Source of the DNA: an uncultured Prevotella sp.
Lineage (GTDB): Bacteria; Bacteroidota; Bacteroidia; Bacteroidales; Bacteroidaceae
Direction of reading: 5' to 3'
DNA length: 43,015 nucleotides
Assembly: GCA_900315035.1 (NCBI GenBank)
Contig: OMXO01000018.1
Location: 1 to 43,015 of the forward strand
Shown here one piece after another: positions 7,249 to 14,743 of this stretch (positions are counted from its first letter, which is position 1; each line of letters begins with the position of its first letter). The position numbers and the translations under genes are program-made. The notes beneath the pieces were generated by a model. The model was not told the origin of the DNA and did no database searches. It saw only the letters and a list, made by a program, of their open reading frames with translations.

Positions 7249-9327
7249 ATGAACAATCAAGAGAGAAAAAATCCGTTCTTCGAGCCGTATAATACGCCTC
7301 ATGACGTAGCCCCCTTTGACCGTATCCGTCTGGAGGACTATGAGGAAGCTATGCTTGAAGGCATCCGTCGCGATGACGAACAGATAGAGAAGATTATCAA
7401 CAACCCCGAGAAACCGACTTTTGACAATACTATCATCAGTGTTGACGACGAGAAGGAGGGGGATAACTATTATGATTTGCTTGGTCGGGTGACGACTGTC
7501 TTCTTTAATCTGCTCTCTGCAGAAACCAACGACGAAATGGATGCACTGGCCCAGAAAATGAGCCCCATCCTGACGAAACACTCTAATGATATCCGCCTGA
7601 ACGAGAAGCTCTTCGAGCGTATCAGCTATGTGCACCGTCATCACCGTAAACTTACTCCCGAGGAACAGATGCTCCTCGACAAGTGCTATGACGGCTTTGT
7701 GCGCAGTGGTGCTCTCCTCGATGCAAAAGGAAAGGAGCGGCTGCGGGCAATCACGGAGGAAGCCTCGATGTTGGGACTGCAGTTCTCACAGAACTTGTTG
7801 AAAGAGAATAAGGCCTTTACCCTTCATATCACTGATAAAGCCCAACTTGACGGACTGCCTCAGACCTCTGTCGAGGCTGCAGCTCAGGCAGCACAAGAGC
7901 AGGGAAAAGAAGGATGGGTGTTTACCCTCGATTTCCCCAGTTATTCGCCTTTCATGACCTACAGTACCCAGCGTGAACTTCGCCACCAATTCTATATGGC
8001 TAAGAATACAGAGTGCATCCATGAGAATACTGAGAATAATGTGGAGATCTGCAAGCGTCTTATCAACCTGCGCCTTGAACTGGCACAATTGCTGGGACAC
8101 AAGACTTACGCAGACTATGTCCTGAAGCACCGTATGGCTGGCAGTGTGCGCAATGTCTATAAATTGCTTAACGAACTTATCGATGCCTACAAGCCAGCGG
8201 CTGAAAAGGAGGTGCAAGCCATAGAGAAGATGGCCCGAAAACTTGAGGGCAGAAACTTTAAACTTCAGCCTTGGGACTTCGGCTTCTATGCTCACAAGCT
8301 CAAACTCGAGAAATACAATATAGATGCTGAGATGCTCCGACCATATTTTGAACTGTCGAAGGTTATCGATGGCGTCTTTGGATTGGCTAACCGCCTCTAT
8401 GGTATCACTTTCAAAGAAAACAGTGACATTCCCGTCTATCACCCCGATGTGAAGGCCTATGAGGTGTTCGATAATGATGGCTCTTTCTTAGCGGTCTTCT
8501 ATGCTGATTTCCATCCGCGAAAAGGCAAGCAGGGTGGGGCATGGATGACAGAATATCAGGGTCAGTGGATTGACCGTAAAGGTGTGAATAATCGTCCCCA
8601 TGTCAGTGTGGTGATGAACCTGACGAAGCCTACAGCCGAGAAGCCGGCCTTGCTGACACTTGGCGAGGTGGAGACTTTCCTTCATGAGTTCGGCCATTCC
8701 CTTCATGGTATGTTTGCCAATACCCGTTTCGAGAGTCTCAGTGGTACTAATGTGTGGTGGGATTTTGTTGAACTGCCTTCTCAGTTCATGGAGAATTTCG
8801 CTATTGAAAAGGAGTTCCTACGTACTTTCGCCTTCCATTACGAGACAGGTGAACCACTCCCTGACGAACTGATAGAGCGCATCGTGAAGAGCCGTAACTT
8901 CAACGTGGCCTATGGTTGTATGCGACAGGTGAGCTTTGGACTACTTGACATGGCTTATTACACCCGTAAGGAACCATTCACAGGTGATATTCTCGCCTAC
9001 GAGAAGAAAGCCTGGGATAAAGCCCAGATCATGGAGCAACTACCCGACACCTGTATGACGGTGCAGTTCTCTCATATCATGGCTGGTGGCTATGCGGCAG
9101 GTTACTATAGTTACAAGTGGGCTGAAGTCCTGGATGCCGACGCCTTCAGTGTCTTCAAAAAACATGGCGTTTTCGACCGGCAAACAGCTCAGAGTTTCCG
9201 TGACAATATCCTGTCGAAGGGTGGCACAGAAAATCCGATGACTCTTTATAAGCGTTTCCGAGGTGGTGAACCGACTATCGACGCCCTCCTGAAACGTAAT
9301 GGGATTAAGAAGCAAGGTAAAAAATAA
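7249..9327 (+). CDS. M3 family zinc metallopeptidase (Dcp/OpdA type)
   Basis: A 692-residue oligopeptidase of the thimet/peptidyl-dipeptidase group. The catalytic motif HEFGHSLHGMF begins at about residue 479 (two zinc-ligand histidines and the catalytic Glu), and a downstream segment (FVELPSQFMENF, about residue 505) provides the third ligand Glu. The start MNNQERKNPFFEPYNTPHDVAPF matches the usual DCP opening. No signal peptide is visible, although some Bacteroidales relatives are exported. These enzymes cleave short peptides during peptide recycling. It follows the Crp-type gene by 22 bases with no clear promoter, so it is probably in the same transcript. Confidence 0.93.
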   Translation: MNNQERKNPFFEPYNTPHDVAPFDRIRLEDYEEAMLEGIRRDDEQIEKIINNPEKPTFDNTIISVDDEKEGDNYYDLLGRVTTVFFNLLSAETNDEMDALAQKMSPILTKHSNDIRLNEKLFERISYVHRHHRKLTPEEQMLLDKCYDGFVRSGALLDAKGKERLRAITEEASMLGLQFSQNLLKENKAFTLHITDKAQLDGLPQTSVEAAAQAAQEQGKEGWVFTLDFPSYSPFMTYSTQRELRHQFYMAKNTECIHENTENNVEICKRLINLRLELAQLLGHKTYADYVLKHRMAGSVRNVYKLLNELIDAYKPAAEKEVQAIEKMARKLEGRNFKLQPWDFGFYAHKLKLEKYNIDAEMLRPYFELSKVIDGVFGLANRLYGITFKENSDIPVYHPDVKAYEVFDNDGSFLAVFYADFHPRKGKQGGAWMTEYQGQWIDRKGVNNRPHVSVVMNLTKPTAEKPALLTLGEVETFLHEFGHSLHGMFANTRFESLSGTNVWWDFVELPSQFMENFAIEKEFLRTFAFHYETGEPLPDELIERIVKSRNFNVAYGCMRQVSFGLLDMAYYTRKEPFTGDILAYEKKAWDKAQIMEQLPDTCMTVQFSHIMAGGYAAGYYSYKWAEVLDADAFSVFKKHGVFDRQTAQSFRDNILSKGGTENPMTLYKRFRGGEPTIDALLKRNGIKKQGKK

Positions 9328-9331
9328 GGAT

Positions 9332-9763
9332 ATGAACGAGAAACAGCAAAAACTGGACCAACGTTATCTCCGGATGGCCCGCATCTGGGCAGAGAACTCT
9401 TACTGTCAGCGCCGTCAGGTAGGTGCTTTGGTTGTCAAAGACAAGATGATTATCAGCGATGGCTACAATGGCACACCCAGCGGCTTTGAGAATGTGTGCG
9501 AGGATGATAACAATGTCACCAAACCCTATGTGCTCCACGCTGAAGCTAATGCTATTACGAAACTGGCGCGCAGTAGCAACAATAGCGATGGTGCTACTAT
9601 TTATATTACAGCATCACCTTGCATTGAGTGTGCTAAACTCATTATCCAAGCAGGCATTAAGCGTGTAGTCTATGGTGAGCAATATCGACTTACCGATGGT
9701 ATAGATTTGCTGAAACGTGCTGGTATAGAAGTGATATTTATGGACATCAATTCTGAAAAATAG
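9332..9763 (+). CDS. Deoxycytidylate (dCMP) deaminase family protein
   Basis: A 143-residue zinc deaminase. The HAEANAI motif (zinc ligand His and proton-shuttling Glu) and SPCIECAKLI (two zinc ligand Cys) define the CMP/dCMP deaminase fold, and RQVGALVVKDKMIISDGYNGTPSGFEN is typical of the dCMP-deaminase/ComEB branch, which makes dUMP for thymidylate synthesis. The ATG at 9332 is preferred because MNEKQQKLDQRYLRMA is the natural N-terminus; a start at 9299 would lie inside the peptidase gene. It begins 4 bases after the M3 peptidase stop. Confidence 0.9.
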   Translation: MNEKQQKLDQRYLRMARIWAENSYCQRRQVGALVVKDKMIISDGYNGTPSGFENVCEDDNNVTKPYVLHAEANAITKLARSSNNSDGATIYITASPCIECAKLIIQAGIKRVVYGEQYRLTDGIDLLKRAGIEVIFMDINSEK

Positions 9764-9774
9764 AAATAAGAACG

Positions 9775-11478
9775 ATGAGCAAGACTAAAAATTATCGTTT
9801 TACCCCGTTGTGGCTGGCTGTTGCTGTGGTTTTCGGCATTCTGATCGGCACTTTCTATGCCAATCATTTTTCTGGCAATCGCCTGAACATCATTAATTCC
9901 AGTGGAAACAAGTTGAATAACTTGCTGCACATCATCGACGACCAATATGTCGATACCGTCAATATCAATGACCTCGTGGAGAAGGCCATGCCTCAGATCC
10001 TTGCCGAGTTGGATCCTCACTCCGTGTATATCACCGCTCGTGACGGACAAATCGCCAACGATGATTTGCGTGGCTCATTCTCAGGTATAGGCATCGAGTT
10101 TACTATCCGCCAGGATACCATCCGTGTGCAGAATGTCATTAGCAATGGACCTGCAGAGCGTGCCGGTATGTTGGCAGGCGACAAAATTGTAGAGGTCGAT
10201 GACTCTGTATTTGTTGGTAAGAAAGTGACAAACGAAGAGGCAATGCACCGTCTGAAAGGACCAAAAGACACGAAAGTGAAACTCGGCATCATTCGCTATG
10301 GTGAGAAGAGTGTCAGACATGTCACAGTCACCCGAGGTGAGATTCCCACGAAGAGTGTTACTGCCTGTTATATGCTTGACGACGAGAGTGGTTATATCCG
10401 TATGAAGAACTTTGGAGAGAATACCTATCCTGAGCTGTTGATAGCACTCGCAAAACTTTCTCAGAAAAACTTCCAAAACCTCGTTATTGATTTGCGTGGC
10501 AATACGGGTGGCTATCTCGAGTCGGCTGTGCAGATAGCCAATGAGTTCCTGGCCAAGGGACAACTCATCGTCTATACCGAAGGTCGCCGTTATCCGCGAC
10601 AGGAATATCGTGCCGACGGACGTGGCTCTTATCAGCGTATCCCTCTTGTGGTGCTTGTCGATGAGAGTTCTGCCTCTGCCTCTGAGATTCTTGCTGGTTC
10701 TATCCAGGACAATGATCGTGGTACCATTGTGGGGCGTCGGTCGTTCGGAAAGGGACTCGTTCAGAAACCTATGGAGTTCTCTGATCACTCAATGATCCGT
10801 CTGACCATCGCCCGTTACTACACACCTTCAGGACGTTGTATTCAGAAGCCATATGCTGATGGAGAGGATTATGAAGGTGACTGGATCCACCGTTACCAGC
10901 ACGGAGAGTTCTTCTCTCAGGACAGCATTAAACATACGGGTCCTGCCTATCACACCAACAATGGCCGTACGGTCTATGGCGGTGGTGGTATTACCCCTGA
11001 TATCTTCATCCCAGAGGACACCATTGGCATGACCTCTTATTATAAGGAGGCTTCGATGACTGGTCTCATCCTGCAGTTTGCTTATAACTACACTGATGAA
11101 AATCGTGCAAAGTTGAGTAAGATGACCGACGTGTGGGAGATGGAGCGCTACTTGAAGAGTCAGAATACGGTAGAGAAATTTGTGGTTTTTGCCGACAAGA
11201 ACGGACTGAAACGTCGTAATCTGATGATTCAGAAGTCGCATAAACTCTTAGAGCGCTTTGTCAACAGCCGCATCATCTATAACATCCTCAATGATGAGGC
11301 TTGGACGGAGTATCTCAACCATGACGACCCAGTTATCCTCGAGTCGCTCCGCATCTTCAAAGAAGGTGAGGCTTTTCCTGGCAAAAAACCGGCCGATAAA
11401 ACGAAAAAGGGGAAGTTGGCTATGATGTTCGACAAGGCGAGCCAAAAGACCCCAAAGCAATATCTCGCGCATGCATAA
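9775..11478 (+). CDS. S41 family C-terminal processing protease with PDZ domain
   Basis: A 567-residue CtpA/Prc-like periplasmic protease that trims or degrades proteins from exposed C-termini. The order is an N-terminal membrane anchor (about 12-31), a helical region, a PDZ domain (about 95-185; VISNGPAERAGMLAGDKIVEVDD), then the S41 domain. The likely nucleophile is Ser299 in DESSASASEIL and the general base Lys326 in RRSFGKGLVQK. A roughly 180-residue C-terminal extension contains a lysine-rich tail (PADKTKKGK). Its last 8 bases overlap the start of the next gene. Complete and ordinary for Bacteroidales, which carry several such proteases. Confidence 0.93.
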   Translation: MSKTKNYRFTPLWLAVAVVFGILIGTFYANHFSGNRLNIINSSGNKLNNLLHIIDDQYVDTVNINDLVEKAMPQILAELDPHSVYITARDGQIANDDLRGSFSGIGIEFTIRQDTIRVQNVISNGPAERAGMLAGDKIVEVDDSVFVGKKVTNEEAMHRLKGPKDTKVKLGIIRYGEKSVRHVTVTRGEIPTKSVTACYMLDDESGYIRMKNFGENTYPELLIALAKLSQKNFQNLVIDLRGNTGGYLESAVQIANEFLAKGQLIVYTEGRRYPRQEYRADGRGSYQRIPLVVLVDESSASASEILAGSIQDNDRGTIVGRRSFGKGLVQKPMEFSDHSMIRLTIARYYTPSGRCIQKPYADGEDYEGDWIHRYQHGEFFSQDSIKHTGPAYHTNNGRTVYGGGGITPDIFIPEDTIGMTSYYKEASMTGLILQFAYNYTDENRAKLSKMTDVWEMERYLKSQNTVEKFVVFADKNGLKRRNLMIQKSHKLLERFVNSRIIYNILNDEAWTEYLNHDDPVILESLRIFKEGEAFPGKKPADKTKKGKLAMMFDKASQKTPKQYLAHA

Positions 11479-12004
11479 GGCTGACTTGCGGAGGCAGATG
11501 CTTGATAGGAAGCGACAGTTCTCCCAGCAACAGTTGGAAGAACTGTCGCTTCCTGTCATAGCGCGTCTTCGTCCATTGTTGCGCGACGCAGCCATCGTGA
11601 TGGTCTATTATTCCTTGCCCGATGAGGTCAATACTCATCAGTTCCTCGATGAACTGGTGACTGCCGGAAAAACGGTTTTGTTGCCAGAGGTGTTGGACGA
11701 TACTACGATGTGCTTGCGACGGTATCGTTCTCAAGCAGATCTACAAGAAGGTGCTTTCCATATCATGGAACCTATAGGCGAATGCTTTACCGACTATTCC
11801 TTGATTGATATAATCCTTGTGCCTGGTGTCGCCTTCGATACGCAAGGACATCGACTAGGCCGAGGTAAGGGTTATTACGACCGATTCCTTCACAATATCA
11901 GACACAACTCAAGACCACAGTTAGTGGGGGTATGTTTCGATTTCCAGAAAGTGGCTGAGGTGCCCGTTGAACCTTATGATATCTCAGTGGATATCGTTGT
12001 TTAA
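11471..12004 (+). CDS. 5-formyltetrahydrofolate cyclo-ligase
   Basis: A 177-residue enzyme that uses ATP to convert 5-formyl-THF to 5,10-methenyl-THF. Diagnostic features are the N-terminal KADLRRQMLDRKRQF, VMVYYSLPDEVNTHQFL, VPGVAFDTQGHRLGRGKGYYDRFL (the glycine-rich ATP/folate loop) and the final LVGVCFDFQ strand. Length is normal. It overlaps the S41 protease end by 8 bases, which is unusual for a cytosolic folate gene and points to translational coupling. Its stop codon interlocks with that of the convergent DUF721 gene. Confidence 0.92.
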   Translation: MHKADLRRQMLDRKRQFSQQQLEELSLPVIARLRPLLRDAAIVMVYYSLPDEVNTHQFLDELVTAGKTVLLPEVLDDTTMCLRRYRSQADLQEGAFHIMEPIGECFTDYSLIDIILVPGVAFDTQGHRLGRGKGYYDRFLHNIRHNSRPQLVGVCFDFQKVAEVPVEPYDISVDIVV

Positions 12005-12291
12005 CGAAACTGAACATCGGCAATTACCTGACTGCCGACAGCATCATTCAGCTTTTTGACAATCTGCTGCCGCATCATCATCAGGTCAGCTCTGAGTGCA
12101 GGACTTGTCAGATGTACCCATAGCGTCTGGTTGCGGATGTACAGATTGCTGGTATAGTTGGCAATCATGTCGCCCATCACCACAGGCCAGGCGTCGATAA
12201 GCCGTTTCTGCTGTAGCGGCATTTCCAGCCCCTGTGCACGCAGATTCTTCAGAATCAGTTCCTTAATACTTTTTACGTCTCTCTTAAACAT
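12001..12291 (-). CDS. DUF721 (DciA-like) protein
   Basis: A 96-residue basic protein of the DUF721 family, with a typical core (WPVVMGDMIANYTSNLYIRNQTLWVHLTSPALRADLMMMRQQIVKKLN). In other bacteria the family includes DciA, which loads the replicative helicase DnaB. Here it is directly downstream of recF and overlaps it by 8 bases, a common arrangement that fits a replication role. The stop codon interlocks with the convergent folate gene and no terminator was seen between them. Confidence 0.85.
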   Translation of the reverse strand: MFKRDVKSIKELILKNLRAQGLEMPLQQKRLIDAWPVVMGDMIANYTSNLYIRNQTLWVHLTSPALRADLMMMRQQIVKKLNDAVGSQVIADVQFR

Positions 12292-13372
12292 TGATCTCTC
12301 CGTTATCTACATGGAATATCTTGTAGTCGTGTGATGAACGGCTCAGAATTTGATCAAGATGACTACGATTAGTATCCGTAATGAAGATTTGTCCGAACTC
12401 GTCACCGGCCACCAGTTTCACAATCTGTTCCACACGTTCTGTATCGAGTTTGTCAAAAATGTCGTCGAGCAGAAGGAGTGGAGTCGTTCGGCTGTTGTTC
12501 GTTCGGCGCAAGAACTCGAATTGTGCCAGTTTCAGTGAGATAACGAACGTCTTGTGTTGCCCTTGGCTGCCCTCTCGTTTCAGTGGATGGCCGCCTAATG
12601 CAAAAGTTAAGTCATCGCGATGAATGCCGTGTAGTGAGTAACCCATAATTCGGTCTTTTGGGCGATCACGCTGGATAACCTCCAATAGCGGACCTCTCTG
12701 ACAGTGCGATGTATAGGTCATCTCCACCTGTTCCCGATTGCCGGATATCCGTTCGTAAAAGCGTTGGAACACAGGAACTAACTCTTTGACAAATGCTTCT
12801 CGACACCGGAAGATATGCTCACCCTCTTGAGCCATCTGTTCTTCCCACAGACTCATCACTTCGAGGTCGGGTTCTTCCTCTTGTTTCAACATGGTGTTGC
12901 GCTGAAGCAAGGCCTTGTTATAGCGGTTCATGGCGTCGATATAACTGCGGTCGTATTGCGATATCACTACGTCCATTAGTCGTCTGCGCTCTTCACTCCC
13001 GCCTTCAATTAGCAAAGTGTCGGCAGGTGACACCATCACCAATGGTATCAGACCGATATGCTCTGATAGTCTTTTATACTCCTTTTTATTGCGTTTAAAG
13101 TGTTTCTTTGTGCCGCGCTTCATACCGCATGAGATGTGTAGGTCTTCATCATATTCACCTTCAATCATGAAGAATTCCTGTCCATGAGTAATTACCTGCG
13201 AGTCGATGGGATTGCCCGCTGAATGGCAGAACGACAGGAAATAAATGGCGTCGAGCACATTGGTCTTGCCTACACCGTTCAGGCCGATGAAGCAGTTCAT
13301 CTTCGGTGACAAATCCAGCGTGGCTGCCTGGATGTTTTTATAATTGATGAGCGACAGTTTTTTCAGGATCAT
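12284..13372 (-). CDS. recF: DNA replication and repair protein RecF
   Basis: A 362-residue SMC-like ATPase that helps load RecA at single-strand gaps. It shows the Walker A motif GLNGVGKTN (about residues 30-38), the family N-terminus MILKKLSLINYKNIQ, the signature region GSQGQHKTFVISLKLAQ and Walker B LLLLDDIFDKLD (about 310). Length matches the family. The start at 13372 is the only good one; the next Met is inside the Walker A strand. A -7 box begins only 5 bases upstream of the ATG, so the mRNA may be almost leaderless. Confidence 0.95.
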   Translation of the reverse strand: MILKKLSLINYKNIQAATLDLSPKMNCFIGLNGVGKTNVLDAIYFLSFCHSAGNPIDSQVITHGQEFFMIEGEYDEDLHISCGMKRGTKKHFKRNKKEYKRLSEHIGLIPLVMVSPADTLLIEGGSEERRRLMDVVISQYDRSYIDAMNRYNKALLQRNTMLKQEEEPDLEVMSLWEEQMAQEGEHIFRCREAFVKELVPVFQRFYERISGNREQVEMTYTSHCQRGPLLEVIQRDRPKDRIMGYSLHGIHRDDLTFALGGHPLKREGSQGQHKTFVISLKLAQFEFLRRTNNSRTTPLLLLDDIFDKLDTERVEQIVKLVAGDEFGQIFITDTNRSHLDQILSRSSHDYKIFHVDNGEINV

Positions 13373-13376
13373 GCTA

Positions 13377-13384
13377 CAAAGGTA
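13377..13384 (-). promoter_or_regulatory. -7 box for recF
   Basis: TACCTTTG on the minus strand ends 5 bases before the recF ATG, so transcription would begin at or beside the start codon. A heptad array (13390-13424) lies directly upstream in the -33 position. Confidence 0.6.
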
Positions 13385-13389
13385 CGAAG

Positions 13390-13424
13390 AATTTGAAATT
13401 TAAGAGTTAAGATTTAAGAAAAAA
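13390..13424. repeat. Heptanucleotide-periodic array upstream of the recF promoter
   Basis: Five 7-base units in register: AATTTGA, AATTTAA, GAGTTAA, GATTTAA, GAAAAAA. It lies just upstream of the recF -7 box and is roughly inverted relative to the array at 13446-13473. Confidence 0.6.
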
Positions 13425-13445
13425 TGTACTGATGCTGCAAATTTT

Positions 13446-13473
13446 CTTAACTCTTAACTCTTAATTATTAATT
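13446..13473. repeat. Heptanucleotide-periodic array upstream of the TPR-gene promoter
   Basis: Four 7-base units: CTTAACT, CTTAACT, CTTAATT, ATTAATT. CTTAACTCTT here is the reverse complement of AAGAGTTAAG at 13402-13411, so the two arrays face each other and could form a stem. It ends 6 bases before the -7 box at 13480. Confidence 0.65.
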
Positions 13474-13479
13474 TTTTAG

Positions 13480-13487
13480 TAACTTTG
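13480..13487 (+). promoter_or_regulatory. -7 box for the TPR protein-ribH operon
   Basis: TAACTTTG fits TAnnTTTG and lies 34 bases upstream of the ATG at 13522, divergent from the recF promoter. Confidence 0.7.
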
Positions 13488-13521
13488 CACCCGATTTTCG
13501 AAAATAAAACATAAAAATATA

Positions 13522-14205
13522 ATGGCAAATACAACAAATCAGCAGCAGGCCGCTCCCACGATGGAGCAGAGCCTGAACCAGAGTGAGGCTTTCTTCCTGA
13601 AATACAAGAAGGCTATTATTTGTGCCGTAGTGGCAATCATCGTCATTATCGCCGGCGCAGTTCTTTATAAGACTTACGTATCTGAGCCCAACGAGCAGAA
13701 GGCCAGCACAGCCATTGCCAAGGGACAGGAATATTTCGCACAAGGCATGTTCCAGCAGGCACTCGAGGGTGACAGCACAGGCTTCAAGGGCTTTGCTAAA
13801 CTTGCTGACGAGTACAGTTCAACAGCAGCCGGTAATCTGGCTCAGCTCTATGCCGGTCTTTGCAATGCACAGCTTGGCAAATGGGAAGCAGCAGTGAAGT
13901 TCCTTGAGAATTATGATGGTGCCGACGATGAGATGATCTCTCCTGCAGCTGAGGGAGCATTAGGTAATGCCTATGCTCATCTGAACCAACTCGACAAGGC
14001 CGTTTCACACCTGAAGAGTGCTGCAGAGAAGGCCGACAATAACTCTCTGTCACCCACATTCCTGATTCAGGCTGGCGAAATACTTGAGAGTCAGGGTAAG
14101 AACGACGAGGCACTGAAGCTTTACCAGACGGTGAAAGAGAAGTACTTCAATTCTATGGCATATCAGACCATCGACGGATATATTGAGCGCGTATCTGCAA
14201 AATAA
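13522..14205 (+). CDS. Membrane-anchored tetratricopeptide-repeat protein
   Basis: A 227-residue protein with a short polar Gln-rich N-terminus, one transmembrane helix (about residues 32-50, [20 protein letters not shown]), and a periplasmic helical domain of TPR-like pairs ([74 protein letters not shown]). The architecture resembles YfgM/CpoB-type envelope TPR proteins, which act as chaperone or complex scaffolds. It starts a two-gene unit with ribH (2-base gap). The role is inferred from domains only. Confidence 0.85.
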   Translation: MANTTNQQQAAPTMEQSLNQSEAFFLKYKKAIICAVVAIIVIIAGAVLYKTYVSEPNEQKASTAIAKGQEYFAQGMFQQALEGDSTGFKGFAKLADEYSSTAAGNLAQLYAGLCNAQLGKWEAAVKFLENYDGADDEMISPAAEGALGNAYAHLNQLDKAVSHLKSAAEKADNNSLSPTFLIQAGEILESQGKNDEALKLYQTVKEKYFNSMAYQTIDGYIERVSAK

Positions 14206-14207
14206 CT

Positions 14208-14684
14208 ATGGCAACAGCTCTCCATAACCTCAGCGACTACGATTTCAATGCCGTCCCCGATGCCTCGAATATGATATTCGGTGTGGTGGTGGCCGAGTGG
14301 AACCCCGAGATTACGGGCGCTCTCCTTGAAGGTTGTGTCACAACACTTGAGAAACATGGTGCTCTGCCTGAGAATATCCATGTGAAGACTGTTCCAGGTT
14401 CTTTTGAACTGATTTACGGCGCTCATCAGATGACACTCAACGATGGTTATGACGCAGTCATCATCCTAGGTTCTGTCATTCGCGGTGAAACTCCTCATTT
14501 CGACTATATCTGTCAGGGAGTTACTGAAGGTATCGCACGCCTGAATGCAACAAGCAATATTCCCGTGATTTACGGGTTGCTCACCACAAATGATCTGCAA
14601 CAGGCTAAGGATCGTGCGGGTGGTAAGTATGGCAACAAGGGTGATGAATGTGCAGTAGTTGCTATCAAGATGGCAAAATTCTAA
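14208..14684 (+). CDS. ribH: 6,7-dimethyl-8-ribityllumazine synthase
   Basis: A 158-residue riboflavin-pathway enzyme that condenses 5-amino-6-ribitylaminouracil with 3,4-dihydroxy-2-butanone 4-phosphate. Hallmarks are [30 protein letters not shown], the phosphate/substrate loop [16 protein letters not shown] with the active-site His, and [20 protein letters not shown]. Length and motifs are complete. It follows the TPR gene by 2 bases and is closed by a terminator; no FMN-riboswitch-like leader was seen. Confidence 0.95.
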   Translation: MATALHNLSDYDFNAVPDASNMIFGVVVAEWNPEITGALLEGCVTTLEKHGALPENIHVKTVPGSFELIYGAHQMTLNDGYDAVIILGSVIRGETPHFDYICQGVTEGIARLNATSNIPVIYGLLTTNDLQQAKDRAGGKYGNKGDECAVVAIKMAKF

Positions 14685-14702
14685 AATACTGTTTTCGGTA
14701 TA

Positions 14703-14743
14703 TGATAAAGGCTTGCGATTATCGCAAGCCTTTTATCGTTTTT
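14703..14743. terminator. Terminator between convergent ribH and ABC transporter genes
   Basis: AAAGGCTTGCGAT pairs with ATCGCAAGCCTTT around a very small loop, with A-rich and T-rich flanks and a TTTATCGTTTTT tail. It serves the plus-strand ribH unit and, being nearly symmetrical, probably the convergent ABC operon, whose stop codon abuts it. Confidence 0.85.

Noticed and set aside
13390-13473. CRISPR-like array because of the repeated TTAA-containing units
   Set aside because: Units are only 7 bases with no spacers and no cas genes are nearby; it is a short tandem repeat.
14208-14684. FMN riboswitch controlling ribH
   Set aside because: Only 2 bases separate ribH from the upstream gene, and the upstream leader (13488-13521) is too short for the RFN element.
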